Origin: Actinopolymorpha cephalotaxi
GTDB lineage: Bacteria > Actinomycetota > Actinomycetes > Propionibacteriales > Actinopolymorphaceae
DNA length: 64,000 nucleotides
NCBI RefSeq assembly: GCF_013408535.1
Contig: NZ_JACBZA010000001.1
Location: forward strand, 6,160,850-6,224,849
Reading direction: 5' to 3'
Part shown: positions 17,513-25,272 of the stretch, in pieces
Position numbering within the stretch: position 1 is the stretch's first letter
Layout: the number at the start of each line of letters is the position of its first letter
The notes under the pieces: model-generated
Seen by the model: the letters and a program-made list of their open reading frames with translations, nothing else
Database searches by the model: none
What the model was told of the DNA's origin: nothing
Translations under genes and position numbers: made by a program

Positions 17513-17869
17513 CTATGGGAGACGTCGGTGAGACCCGACGCCTGAACTCATCGACTTCGCCTTGGAGACAAGCCTCGTGGAGGAAAGCATGGAGAACGTG
17601 ACGGGGTCGTCGACGAAGGTGTCGGTCCGGTCCTCCACCTGGTGGCCGTCCTTGGTAGTGAAGCGCACCGTGATGCGCGGACCGTCACTTCCTTTCCCCG
17701 CCCAGGAGGGAGCACGCTTCCTGTCGAGGACCACCCCTTCAGCGATCTGGCCGAGCGTAGCCAGGACGTAGCTATCGTAGGCGAGGACGATGGCAAGCGC
17801 GGCGAAGAGGGCAGCCCCCACTAGAGCTGGAACGGCCGAGCGTGGAGCCCGTTGACTTCGGCTCCCCAT
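17513..17869 (-). CDS. Small DUF3592-like membrane protein, possibly C-terminally altered
   Basis: 118 residues from ATG 17869, preceded by GAGGAG. One N-terminal transmembrane segment (VGAALFAALAIVLAYDSYV) is followed by GVVLDRKRAPSW and RITVRFTTKDGHQVEDRTDTF. This matches the layout of DUF3592 proteins, where a membrane helix precedes a small beta domain. The usual C-terminal part with a second helix is absent: after FVDDPVTF the sequence becomes Ser/Lys-rich and does not match the family. The gene may be truncated or frameshifted at its end. An in-frame GTG at 17917 is an alternative start. Confidence 0.5.
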   Translation of the reverse strand: MGSRSQRAPRSAVPALVGAALFAALAIVLAYDSYVLATLGQIAEGVVLDRKRAPSWAGKGSDGPRITVRFTTKDGHQVEDRTDTFVDDPVTFSMLSSTRLVSKAKSMSSGVGSHRRLP

Positions 17870-18127
17870 CCCATCTACTCCTCTCCGTGCCTCCCCCGCC
17901 TGCGGATACGACGCCACTTCGCAACTGGAGTATGCGCCATGAGATCAGCGTGCAACGTGTAGTCAGACGCGCCTGTCCGCGGTCGCCGGCGGGTACTCAG
18001 AGGAAGGCCGCCCGGCCAGACGAGGGGTCCTAACAGGGTCTGACCGGCTGAAGACGTCCGCGCAAACAGCGAAAGCCCACGAGGCCGGGACGCACTCGGA
18101 CAGGTGTTCTGCTGAGACACTTCGGTG

Positions 18128-18469
18128 GTGTCGACTGACTTGCTGCTGGCGGCTGTCGTCGCTGGGCTCACCATCAGAGCCTTCTGGTTGTCAGCGGTTC
18201 AGCGTCGGCATATCGGGTGGGTACCAGTTGGGTGCCTCGCCGCTGCTCTCGTGCTGTCGGAGACGGTCGCAGCGGATTGGCTGGCCGTCACGTGCTGGAT
18301 TGCCTATGCGGTGAGCGAGTTCGTGATCTTCGGCGTGTTCGCCTTCACAAGAGACACCCATCGGGGCCCAGCCGGCTGGGTGCTACGTCATCTGCCGCCC
18401 AGCGGCCGGGGACGTCACTGCCTCCGGCGGTCGGACGAGCCCGAACTCGAGACGGACGGGTCGGGCTGA
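18128..18469 (+). CDS. Small hypothetical membrane protein
   Basis: 113 residues with three hydrophobic segments (LLLAAVVAGLTIRAFWLSA, VGCLAAALVLSETVAADWLA, WIAYAVSEFVIFGVFAF) and a charged C-terminal tail. I do not recognise a family. GTG 18128 or the adjacent GTG 18125 is the start; no clear ribosome binding site is seen. It stands alone, between the DUF3592-like gene and a broken lipoprotein gene on the other strand. Confidence 0.5.
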   Translation: MSTDLLLAAVVAGLTIRAFWLSAVQRRHIGWVPVGCLAAALVLSETVAADWLAVTCWIAYAVSEFVIFGVFAFTRDTHRGPAGWVLRHLPPSGRGRHCLRRSDEPELETDGSG

Positions 18470-18536
18470 CAGAGACTGAGCGGCCGGGCTGACACAGACC
18501 AAGATCTCTACCCGCGAGGGTGACGGGCGGTGTTTG

Positions 18537-19033
18537 TTAGCCGCAGGAGACCCAGGTTCGGTCGTGGGTCATCCGGTGGAGCTGGCGCCTGGTCACCTGC
18601 ATGTCGTGCTCGTTCTCGTCCTGAAGGAGCACCTTCCCAGGCTTGATGCGTGCCGCAGTGGACAGCCGGAATTCTGCGGACGCGACGGAGTAGCCGTTGT
18701 CTCGGGTCCAGCCGTAGACGCTGTAGGTGATGTTCTTCTGGAGCCTGGGAGGTTTGCCTTGGAGTTTCCAGCCGCCGGCTGGGTCGTCCACGCGGAAGGA
18801 GGTGGAACGTCCGGTGAGTCTCGGCGCGTCGTAGCTGGCTTCCTCGATCCCGTCCGTTCCGCCGTCGTGGTAGATCGTCGCACCGTCGGGCGGCGTTGGG
18901 CCGCACCAGGCAAGCACGACGAGCAGGTGACCCTGCGGGTCGACGCTGACCCCGCCAGCCCGTTGGCGATCACCGAACAACCCGCCATGAGGACCGCCAT
19001 CGCGACCGCGGACAAGCCCAGACGCCAGCGCAT
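18537..19033 (-). pseudogene. Lipoprotein of unknown function with a one-base frameshift
   Basis: ATG 19033 begins a clear lipoprotein signal (MRWRLGLSAVAMAVLMAGCS, lipobox LMAGC). About 28 codons in, the coding signal moves to another frame, which continues VSVDPQGHLLVVLAWCGPTP to a stop at 18537. Adding one G to the run at 18951-18954 would join the two parts as NGLAG-VSVDPQG. The lesion is therefore a single deletion in a G run, either a real mutation or a base-calling error. The intact protein would be about 165 residues; I do not recognise the mature domain. Confidence 0.65.
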
Positions 19034-19186
19034 GCGGTGAGGGTAGTGGTGGCAGACCGATGCCAACGAAACTGTGCCGCGATCGTGATCTCCAGCCCGA
19101 GCCGGAGGTGATCGCTGGTGTCCCGTCCAATGCGTCGTCTTGTTCGCTGCTAGTTCACCGCCCGCCGGGGTGATGTCTGTTGGGAG

Positions 19187-19432
19187 TCAGTTGGTGCGGC
19201 CGACGTGGATTACGAGCACGGTGACGGTGTGGTCCTCGATCTCGTAGACGATGCGATAGCGGCCGATCCGCAATCGAAGTGCCGACCCGATCTTGGTGGC
19301 GTATGGCGGGTAGGGGTTGGCGGTGAGCTCGTCGAGCACGGTGAAGACTTCACGCACGCCGGCTCGGTCGTCGTCAAGGTATCCGGCCAGGCTGTTGAGG
19401 GCGTTCTCGCGCCAGTCGAGGGTGTAGGTCAC
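19187..19432 (-). CDS. RelE/ParE-family toxin
   Basis: 81 residues. The family core LRLRIGRYRIVYEIEDHTV holds the R-x-G-x-YR-x-x-Y pattern of RelE/ParE toxins, and length and fold order match. RelE members cut ribosome-bound mRNA and ParE members inhibit gyrase; the Arg-rich core favours the RelE/YoeB-like branch, but the activity is not certain. The gene overlaps the upstream antitoxin by 4 bp, the usual antitoxin-first order. The pair lies 270-600 bp from the attR repeat at 20006 and probably stabilises the island. Confidence 0.88.
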   Translation of the reverse strand: MTYTLDWRENALNSLAGYLDDDRAGVREVFTVLDELTANPYPPYATKIGSALRLRIGRYRIVYEIEDHTVTVLVIHVGRTN

Positions 19433-19716
19433 TCAGTGAACCCGAGCCTGCGCTTGGCCTGCTCGTGCGGGATGGTCCGCAGGGTGCCGTTGGCTTTCTC
19501 GAGTTCGTACTGGGCGATGGCGAGCCGGTCTTCGAGGTCTTCCAGTTCGGCGGCGCTGATGATCGCGGCCGCGGCTTGACCGTGGTCGGTGATGATGACG
19601 CGTTGGCGGGTGTGCGCGGCGCGTCGTACGAGGTTGCCGAAGCGGGTCCGTGCGTCGGTGATGGTGACGACCTCGGCGGAGGCATCGGGCGTCGGCTCGG
19701 GAAGACCTTGGCTCAT
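19429..19716 (-). CDS. Phd/YefM-family antitoxin
   Basis: 95 residues from ATG 19716; GTG 19731 upstream is an alternative that would add five residues. The family signature is VVTITDARTRFGNLVRRAAHTRQRVIITDHGQAAAAIISAAELE, matching the Phd/YefM DNA-binding fold, followed by a C-terminal helix that would neutralise the toxin. It overlaps the toxin gene by 4 bp. A decayed copy of this gene lies beside the third att repeat at about 49.3-49.5 kb. Confidence 0.88.
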   Translation of the reverse strand: MSQGLPEPTPDASAEVVTITDARTRFGNLVRRAAHTRQRVIITDHGQAAAAIISAAELEDLEDRLAIAQYELEKANGTLRTIPHEQAKRRLGFTE

Positions 19717-20005
19717 GGCACAAGTGTGCACTACCTGACACTTGATGCCGGTCCTGACGGCGGCGTGTCAGTGCCGATGGCTGGCACCGCAGCCCGGACG
19801 TCGGTGTCGGCGAGGGCCGGTGCCGGAGCGGTATGCACGGCATCGGCGCGACAGTAGCGGTCTGGCTGGGTCGCAAGGCGTGGGTCGGGCGCCAGTCCGG
19901 TGGTGTCCGGCGGGCTCTGGCTGCTGGGACCTTGGCGCGGCGGATACGCGGCGAAGTGGTGGTCGGGGTGGTGAACGTGCTGGTCGCATGGGCTGTTGGA
20001 GATTG
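19592..20005. repeat. att-proximal module, full copy (paired with 49315-49577)
   Basis: The antitoxin 5' half and the DNA up to the att core share long stretches with 49315-49577. Examples are GGGTGTGCGCGGCGCGTCG, GCGGCGGATACGCGGCGAAG and GTTGGAGATTGCTTGAAAAC. The second copy lacks roughly 150-190 bases in the middle. The two right-hand att ends therefore come from related elements. Confidence 0.75.
19721..19744. promoter_or_regulatory. Inverted repeat, probable antitoxin autoregulation site
   Basis: CAAGTGT (19721-19727) and ACACTTG (19738-19744) form a 7-bp inverted repeat with a 10-bp spacer, centred just upstream of the antitoxin ATG. Phd/YefM antitoxins repress their own promoters by binding such palindromes, so this is a good operator candidate. 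If it is, the promoter is very close to the start codon. Confidence 0.5.
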
Positions 20006-20066
20006 CTTGAAAACCGCTAAGGCAGGACCCACCTGTCTTCATGGGTTCGAATCCCATGCCCTCCGC
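20006..20066 (+). repeat. attR copy 1 of the tRNA-Ser 3' end
   Basis: 61-base direct repeat of 11561-11621 with one mismatch. It contains only the anticodon loop to the 3' end, without acceptor 5' strand or D arm, so it is not a functional tRNA. It marks the right boundary of island A and the left boundary of island B. Confidence 0.88.
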
Positions 20067-20083
20067 TCACCTGTTTACGCAGG

Positions 20084-20563
20084 TCAGGGCGGGTTCTTAC
20101 CCCGCCTCGGACTAGGCCATGATCGTCTACGGGTCCAGCCCTGTGCAGTGACTTGTGGCTTTGAACGGGTGGTTGCACGGATTCCGCTCGGCCGGAATGC
20201 CGGTAGCTCTCCATCGAGGCTGAGGAGGTAGGGCCGGCGTCGTCGGCCCGGCGCCGGGTCCGTGAGGCCAGCATGGGGAACAAGGACGCTGCGCCCGTGC
20301 CGCTCGTTTACGTCGAATTCAAGGCCAAGATCGTCGAACTGTGCCAGCCTGGTGATTCTCTCCCGCACCGAGGTCTCGATCGGATCGAAGTCCTTCGGGA
20401 CTGCCCGACCGTCCGGTCCCCACCACTGGAGCTTACCGTGGATCGTTACCGCCCGATCGAGGTGCCTGAATAGGACTGAAATGGCCAGTTGCCGTAATGG
20501 CTCTTGGCTGTCGCGGCCTATCCATGACCAACACGAGGGTTGGATATGGGCGGCGGTGGTCAC
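20084..20563 (-). CDS. Hypothetical protein
   Basis: 159 residues from GTG 20563. The first 125 residues have balanced, protein-like composition (for example SWIGRDSQEPLRQLAISVLFRHLDRAV and LGLEFDVNERHGRSV). The last 30 are Arg/Pro-rich and may be translated island-end DNA. I do not recognise a family. The frame stops 18 bp from the attR core, so the gene may be cut by the integration junction. No ribosome binding site stands out. Confidence 0.4.
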   Translation of the reverse strand: MTTAAHIQPSCWSWIGRDSQEPLRQLAISVLFRHLDRAVTIHGKLQWWGPDGRAVPKDFDPIETSVRERITRLAQFDDLGLEFDVNERHGRSVLVPHAGLTDPAPGRRRRPYLLSLDGELPAFRPSGIRATTRSKPQVTAQGWTRRRSWPSPRRGKNPP

Positions 20564-20862
20564 GCGCTCGGGCAGTTCGTTGGCGCTCTCGCAACCTCAC
20601 TGCCCAGTCGCCCAAGTCACCGCGGCCGGTTGCGGTCCGCGTTTGTTCGGGCCTTCGGTGGAGGCATCGTCAGTCGTACGCCGTCTCGGGGCCAGGGCGA
20701 ATCAAGTAACGCAGGGAACCCACATCCACACTCGTCGAGCTCGCCAGCGCTCCTGCCGGACATCGTTGGTTGGAGCCGGCCGCTGCGAGCTGCCACTGCT
20801 GCTGAACAGGCGTAGTCTTCGCTGCTGCGACTACATGTGACGTCTGGCTCCGGGAGGGGCGG

Positions 20863-21618
20863 ATGAACGATCAGGCGGCGGTTAATCGATCCGTCCTTGG
20901 GAGGTTGCTCGAGGAGTTGTCGTGGGCCGGAGCGTCCATTCGTGCCTACCGCGACGGCGGCCGCGGATACGAGAACGTCCTCACAGCTGAGGCGCTTGCT
21001 GGTCTGGACTTTCTACCCCGCCAGGCATTCCTTGGCGCTGTGGTGAGCGCAGGGCATGGTGCTGACCGGGCGCGGATGAAATTCGTAGGTGAAGTGGAAG
21101 AGGCGGTTGTCACTCTTCTTCCTGATGAGTTCAAACTCAGACCGGCTGCTCCGACCTACCAGACGCAGATGGTGGTTCAACCCGACGGAATCATGGTGTC
21201 GCCGAACTGCTTCGTGCTCATCGAGGCGAAGCGAATCCGAACCAGTTCCTTCCAGCCCGAGCAACTCGCCCGGGAGTACGTCACCGCCGTACGCGAAGCA
21301 GGAGACAGGACGCCGCTCCTGCTGCTGATCCTGGGTTCTGCGCCCCCAGTGACGGTGAGGGGCCATGGACGGATGGGTATCGAGGAGGCGGTGGCGCTCC
21401 ATCTCGAATCGGTGGTAGACCGCATGGACGGCAGCGACCTCGACCCGGCGATGCTCGTGGACCAGATCTCCGATGTGTTCGCGTGGACGACCTGGCACGA
21501 CGTCGGTCGGGTCGTTGCAGATCAGGAGCGGAGGTTCGCCGCCGATGACCCATCGGTCGTGGCGAGCGTACGCCGACTGGCCGCATCCGTCACTCAGGCT
21601 ATAGAAAGGCACTCCTAG
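20863..21618 (+). CDS. PD-(D/E)XK nuclease-like protein (first of a pair)
   Basis: 251 residues from ATG 20863 with GGGAGGGG at 20851-20858. The core VVQPDGIMVSPNCFVLIEAKR has the order of a PD-(D/E)XK nuclease site: D108 at the end of one strand, then E121-x-K123 at the end of the next, with an upstream Glu in a helix (EVEEAV). After the core, a helix (QPEQLAREYVTAVREAG) follows as in Mrr- or Cas4-like folds. The C-terminal half is helical. No methyltransferase or helicase is adjacent. A second gene with the same motif type follows 62 bp later, so the two are probably one operon. The biochemical activity is inferred from the motif only. Confidence 0.6.
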   Translation: MNDQAAVNRSVLGRLLEELSWAGASIRAYRDGGRGYENVLTAEALAGLDFLPRQAFLGAVVSAGHGADRARMKFVGEVEEAVVTLLPDEFKLRPAAPTYQTQMVVQPDGIMVSPNCFVLIEAKRIRTSSFQPEQLAREYVTAVREAGDRTPLLLLILGSAPPVTVRGHGRMGIEEAVALHLESVVDRMDGSDLDPAMLVDQISDVFAWTTWHDVGRVVADQERRFAADDPSVVASVRRLAASVTQAIERHS

Positions 21619-21680
21619 GGTCCCGCTGGTGGCTGCTGGGTCGGTGCCGCGAGATCAGTGAGCAGGCTGAAGGGGGCGAC

Positions 21681-22310
21681 ATGGCTGAGGATGTGGCGGG
21701 CAAGTTTCTGGCCGCGTGGGAAGTGTTCTCGCGTACCTGCGGACAGTTCATAGCTCCGGAGCCGACCTATCAGGCGTGGTTCGCCCACTACCTCATCTCA
21801 CAGTTCGGCATCGACCGCGTGGCGCGCGAACCCATGGTGAAGAAGCAGTCGTTTGCCGACAGCGCATGGAAGTCCCTCGTCGCCGGCAATCACGTGCGCT
21901 TGGACGCGGTCATCATGAAACGACCGGGTATACATCTTCCGCACTATGCGAGCCGCATCGACCGCTCCCCCGACGGTACCGGCCTGCAGCGACTCCATGG
22001 CATGGCCGTCATCAGCGAGTTGAAGGTCACGGCAACCCAAGGCGACGGCCAAGACCATACAGAGGTTGCCCGCGACGCCTACAAGCTGTCGATGCTCTTG
22101 GACGAACTCGCGAGAAAGCCCGAGGCCTCGGTTCCCTTGGCCTACCTGTGCATCCTCGACAACCACCCCACGAAGAAGTACCGCATCGAATCGCTCAACC
22201 GGCACTTCGACCACGTGCCCCACCATCCCCGGTTGAAGATCATGCTGCACGACGTCCAGCCGATGGAACGACGCCCAACTTTGCCGCAGCCGACTGACAC
22301 GATTTCTTAA
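21681..22310 (+). CDS. PD-(D/E)XK nuclease-like protein (second of a pair)
   Basis: 209 residues from ATG 21681, with GAAGGGGG just upstream. VRLDAVIMKRPG supplies D75, and after an 18-residue Asp/Arg-rich loop MAVISELKVTAT supplies E113-x-K115. The Gln/Asp-rich segment and long helix that follow (HTEVARDAYKLSMLLDELA) also suit the PD-(D/E)XK fold. The protein has no detectable sequence similarity to its neighbour beyond the motif. Both lie in the island segment that also holds the ADP-ribosylglycohydrolase module, which suggests a defence role. I do not recognise a named system. Confidence 0.55.
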   Translation: MAEDVAGKFLAAWEVFSRTCGQFIAPEPTYQAWFAHYLISQFGIDRVAREPMVKKQSFADSAWKSLVAGNHVRLDAVIMKRPGIHLPHYASRIDRSPDGTGLQRLHGMAVISELKVTATQGDGQDHTEVARDAYKLSMLLDELARKPEASVPLAYLCILDNHPTKKYRIESLNRHFDHVPHHPRLKIMLHDVQPMERRPTLPQPTDTIS

Positions 22311-22491
22311 GGGACAGAGACGCCAAGGATTGATGTCCGCCGAGGGCAGGAAGCGACCGCCTGTGGCGGGGGTCAACGAGGGGGTCCGGGCGATCGCCAG
22401 GTCCCGACGTGGTCGAACACGGCCTCGTTCCTTCAGACGTCTTAACGGTCAGCGAGAGGTCGCTGCGTCGGATAGAGGCCTTCTTCCGATT

Positions 22492-23583
22492 TCAACTGAG
22501 GAGGTCGCTGACGTCGACGGCCTGTACGACCTTCGCGATGTCCGGCTCGGAGTCGAGGTCGAGTGGTACGAACTCCTTGCTTGGGCCGGCTTGCTTGACG
22601 GTGAGCAGTTCGCTGGCGTCGCCAACTATCTGGGTGGCGTCGGCTGCGGTCCACCGCACATCGTGGAGGGCTTGGCGGGCGAAGCGGGCTGCCAGGATCG
22701 CTTGGACGCGGGGCCGGCCGTAGGCGTCTAGGCCCTCGTTGCGTAGGGCCACGATGCTCGTGTGGGTCAAGCCTGGTGCGACCGCGAATGCCTCCTTGAC
22801 GGTGGCCAGTACGTATCCGCAGACCATGAGTTTGTAGAAGTCGGCGACTTCGCGCTTGGTGAGCTTCTTCAGGGTCAGGTTTCCTGCGGAGGTCGTGGCT
22901 GGCCGGCGCTCGGGAACAGCGGCGGGTGTGGGCACGAGCACGACGATGGAAGCCTCGGAGCCTGCTACGCCAACGGGGGCGGCGGCAGCGTCGTTGTCCT
23001 CGAACGCCTCCGCCAGCGTGCCAAGCACGATCTCTGGGTCGTTGTTCAGGAGTCGCTGCCACATCCGGTCCAGCTCTGCCTGGTACCGGGCGTGGACGCG
23101 CTGGTTGTTCGCGATCGCTGCCGCTATCTCAGCTCGTGCGGCCGCTTCCGCGGCTGCCTTGGCGTGCGCCCGAGCCTTCCGTTCGAACATCCCGATACCG
23201 GCCAGGGCGGCCTTCCGGTGCCGCGCGTTGATCTCGTCACGGTCAGGCTCAGGCGGCGGTGGCGCGATCGGCGGCTGGGCGACCGGGAAGTCGGGGTGAT
23301 GGAGTTGAAGGATGTTCTGCAGTGCCGCCAGGAGTTCCTTGGCCTGCTCCAGCTTCGCGGCTTGGGCGAGAGCCCGCGATGAGGCCCCGGTTGATGGTGC
23401 TCGACGTGACGGCCGGTTGCCTCCAACGCTGGTGTAGAAGCTGACGGGCCCGGCGCCGGTGGAAAAGCCGGTCCGGCCGGAGCCAAAGTGGACTCGGGCA
23501 GCGCGCGGCCCGACGCTCGTTCGCAGTCCGCGACTGGAGGCGCGTACTCGCACGCCTGGGGCAAGCTTGACGGAGAATCCCAC
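22492..23583 (-). CDS. DUF4236 domain protein with long helical C-terminus
   Basis: 363 residues from GTG 23583. The N-terminal 55 residues (GFSVKLAPGVRVRASSRGLRTS, then GPRAARVHFGSGRTGFSTGAG) match DUF4236, a small beta domain of unknown function common in Gram-positive bacteria. It is followed by a helical Ala/Arg/Glu-rich region (KARAHAKAAAEAAARAEIAAA), a Val/Pro linker and a C-terminal domain with LKKLTKREVADFYKLMVCGYVLA. No transmembrane segment or signal is seen. The gene faces the nuclease pair tail to tail with about 180 bp between stops. Confidence 0.7.
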   Translation of the reverse strand: MGFSVKLAPGVRVRASSRGLRTSVGPRAARVHFGSGRTGFSTGAGPVSFYTSVGGNRPSRRAPSTGASSRALAQAAKLEQAKELLAALQNILQLHHPDFPVAQPPIAPPPPEPDRDEINARHRKAALAGIGMFERKARAHAKAAAEAAARAEIAAAIANNQRVHARYQAELDRMWQRLLNNDPEIVLGTLAEAFEDNDAAAAPVGVAGSEASIVVLVPTPAAVPERRPATTSAGNLTLKKLTKREVADFYKLMVCGYVLATVKEAFAVAPGLTHTSIVALRNEGLDAYGRPRVQAILAARFARQALHDVRWTAADATQIVGDASELLTVKQAGPSKEFVPLDLDSEPDIAKVVQAVDVSDLLS

Positions 23584-24317
23584 GACCGATCATGGTATGG
23601 CGATCAGTACCTTGCGGCTGCGGTTTGAGTTGATGAGGCAGGATCCGCCCCATCCGCCAACTTATTGGCGTCGGACTGCTGGCGGAAGAGCCGATCCGCC
23701 TGGTGGCTCAAAGTTCTCGCACCCGGTCGAGCCTCGTCGCGGCCCGCCGAACAGACCGCTGTCGCAGCCCGTACCTTCTGCTGGCGGTAGAGCCGGCAGT
23801 CGAAGCATGGCGCTCGTACAGGCAGATTTCGCGTGAAGATCACTTCCGAGTGTCTGTGGTCGCTAGAATCTGCCTGTCCGACCCGTTGGTTCACAGATCT
23901 GAGCTGCGGTGTTTTCCCCGTCGCCGTATGCCAGCCGTCCCCCCGGGTGAATCAGCGGGTCGGAGTCAAGACGACCCTCGAGGTCATGGACGCAGGGCCC
24001 GTCCACCGCTCCTGCCCTTCCGTATGGATTTTCGGCGGTTGTTGCCCGCGGTACGCGCTGCTCGGCAACGGCTCTGCGCCTGGTCAGCGGCTAACTCAGA
24101 ACTCCACTAGCTTCGTCGGTGATCGCCCCGGTTGGTCCTCGGATGGCTCCGGCAAGGGGAGGGTTAGGGCCCGTGTCGATGGCCATGAGGGGGGCCGGGG
24201 CGGTCACCTTCACGCCGGGAGCGCGGTGGCCCGCGGCCTGTCCCGTACTCAGCGGCCAGTTCGCCGGCCGCTGATGATCGACCGTCGTTGGCTCGCCGTC
24301 AGCATCGTCGCTGTGCT
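23584..24317. other. Gene-poor stretch before the IS5-type element
   Basis: Short open frames occur on both strands but none has a plausible start, domain or codon pattern. No inverted repeats or att-like sequence stand out. Confidence 0.5.
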
Positions 24318-25270
24318 AGGGCGTGTCTCCCGAATGTCGGCCTTCCGGGCTGCGATGGTTGACCGATGTCGCGTTCAGCCGTGCTGTCCGATGCCCAGTG
24401 GGAGCTGATCGAGCCCTTGATGCCGTCCTCGGACGGCAAGCGGGGCAACAGGTTTCGGGACCACCGCAGGATCGTCGAGGGTGTCGTGTACCGGTTCCGG
24501 ACCGGCATCGCCTGGCGTGACCTGCCGGAGCGGTTCGGGCCGTGGCAGACGGTCTGGAAGCGGCATCGCCGGTTCTGCGGCGACGGCACTTGGGACCGGA
24601 TCCACACCGCGCTGCTCGCGCACGCCGACGCGGCCGGTGACATCGACTGGTCGGTCAGCGTGGACTCGACGATCAACCGCGCGCACCAGCACGGCACCAA
24701 CCTGACCAGGCCCGCCACTGGCACAGGGGGAACTGTCGAATCACACGAATCTGCGGATCGAGCCGGCTGACCACGCCATCGGCCGCTCCCGCGGAGGCCT
24801 GAGCACGAAGATTCACCACTTGTGCGACGGCAAGGGCCGCCCGCTCGTGCTGCTGCTCGGGCCCGGCCAGGCCAACGACTCGCCGATGTTCGCGAACCTG
24901 CTCAAGGCGATTCGCGTACCCAGGCAGGGTCGAGGGCGCCCGCGGACCCGACCCGACGCGGTCCTGGCGGACAAGGCGTACTCCTCCCGCGGCAACCGGG
25001 CGCTGCTGCGCTCCCGTGGCATCACCGCCGTGATCGCCGAACCGTCCGACCAGACAGGAAACCGCAAACGCAAGGGCTCCAAGGGTGGCCGACCACCGAC
25101 GTTCGACGCCGAGGCGTACAAGGGGCGCAACGTCATCGAGCGTTCTTTCAACGTCCTGAAGCAGTGGCGAGGCTTGGCCACCAGGTACGACAAGCTCGCC
25201 CTGACCTACCGCGGCGGCGTCGTACTCGGCGCGATCATCACCTGGCTACGCGAACTGGGAGACACGCCCT
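24318..25270 (+). mobile_element. IS5-family (IS427-group-like) insertion sequence, copy 1
   Basis: A 953-bp element with perfect terminal inverted repeats AGGGCGTGTCTCCC and GGGAGACACGCCCT. The junctions read CT-AGGG and CCCT-AG, so insertion was at CTAG, or TA within it. It encodes a transposase in two overlapping frames. A second copy of identical length lies inverted at 62485-63437; its predicted proteins differ by only two residues, showing recent activity. Confidence 0.92.
24366..24770 (+). CDS. IS5-family transposase, N-terminal frame (copy 1)
   Basis: 134 residues that start MSRSAVLSDAQWELIEPLMP, the typical helical N-terminal domain of IS5/IS427 transposases. DWSVSVDSTINRAHQHGTN carries the first catalytic Asp of the DDE triad. 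The frame drifts after PATGTGG and ends at 24770. The rest of the enzyme is in the overlapping second frame, reached by a +1 (or -2) change at the GGGGG run 24726-24730. Confidence 0.92.
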   Translation: MSRSAVLSDAQWELIEPLMPSSDGKRGNRFRDHRRIVEGVVYRFRTGIAWRDLPERFGPWQTVWKRHRRFCGDGTWDRIHTALLAHADAAGDIDWSVSVDSTINRAHQHGTNLTRPATGTGGTVESHESADRAG

Positions 25271-25272
25271 AG
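24727..25272 (+). CDS. IS5-family transposase, C-terminal frame (copy 1)
   Basis: The frame opens before 24727 and reads GELSNHTNLRIEPADHAIGR, then GGLSTKIHHLCDGKGRPL. DAVLADKAYSSRGNR carries the second catalytic Asp and the YKGRNVIERSFNVLKQWR segment the catalytic Glu. The full enzyme needs a ribosomal frame change from the N-terminal frame, as in many IS427-group elements. The other copy has the same arrangement, so the frame break is a feature of the element and not a mutation. The stop TAG overlaps the CTAG target. Confidence 0.88.
   Translation, partial: GELSNHTNLRIEPADHAIGRSRGGLSTKIHHLCDGKGRPLVLLLGPGQANDSPMFANLLKAIRVPRQGRGRPRTRPDAVLADKAYSSRGNRALLRSRGITAVIAEPSDQTGNRKRKGSKGGRPPTFDAEAYKGRNVIERSFNVLKQWRGLATRYDKLALTYRGGVVLGAIITWLRELGDTP

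Noticed and set aside
20006-20066. A second tRNA-Ser gene
   Set aside because: Only the anticodon loop to the 3' end is present; there is no matching acceptor strand or D arm upstream. The same holds for 49578-49638.
20084-20110. A terminator hairpin next to attR
   Set aside because: GGCGGG and CCCGCC can pair, but the stem is only six bases and lies within or at the end of a possible gene.
24366-25272. IS5 copy 1 as an inactivated, frameshifted element
   Set aside because: Both copies have exactly the same two-frame layout at a G run, as expected from programmed frame change in this group.
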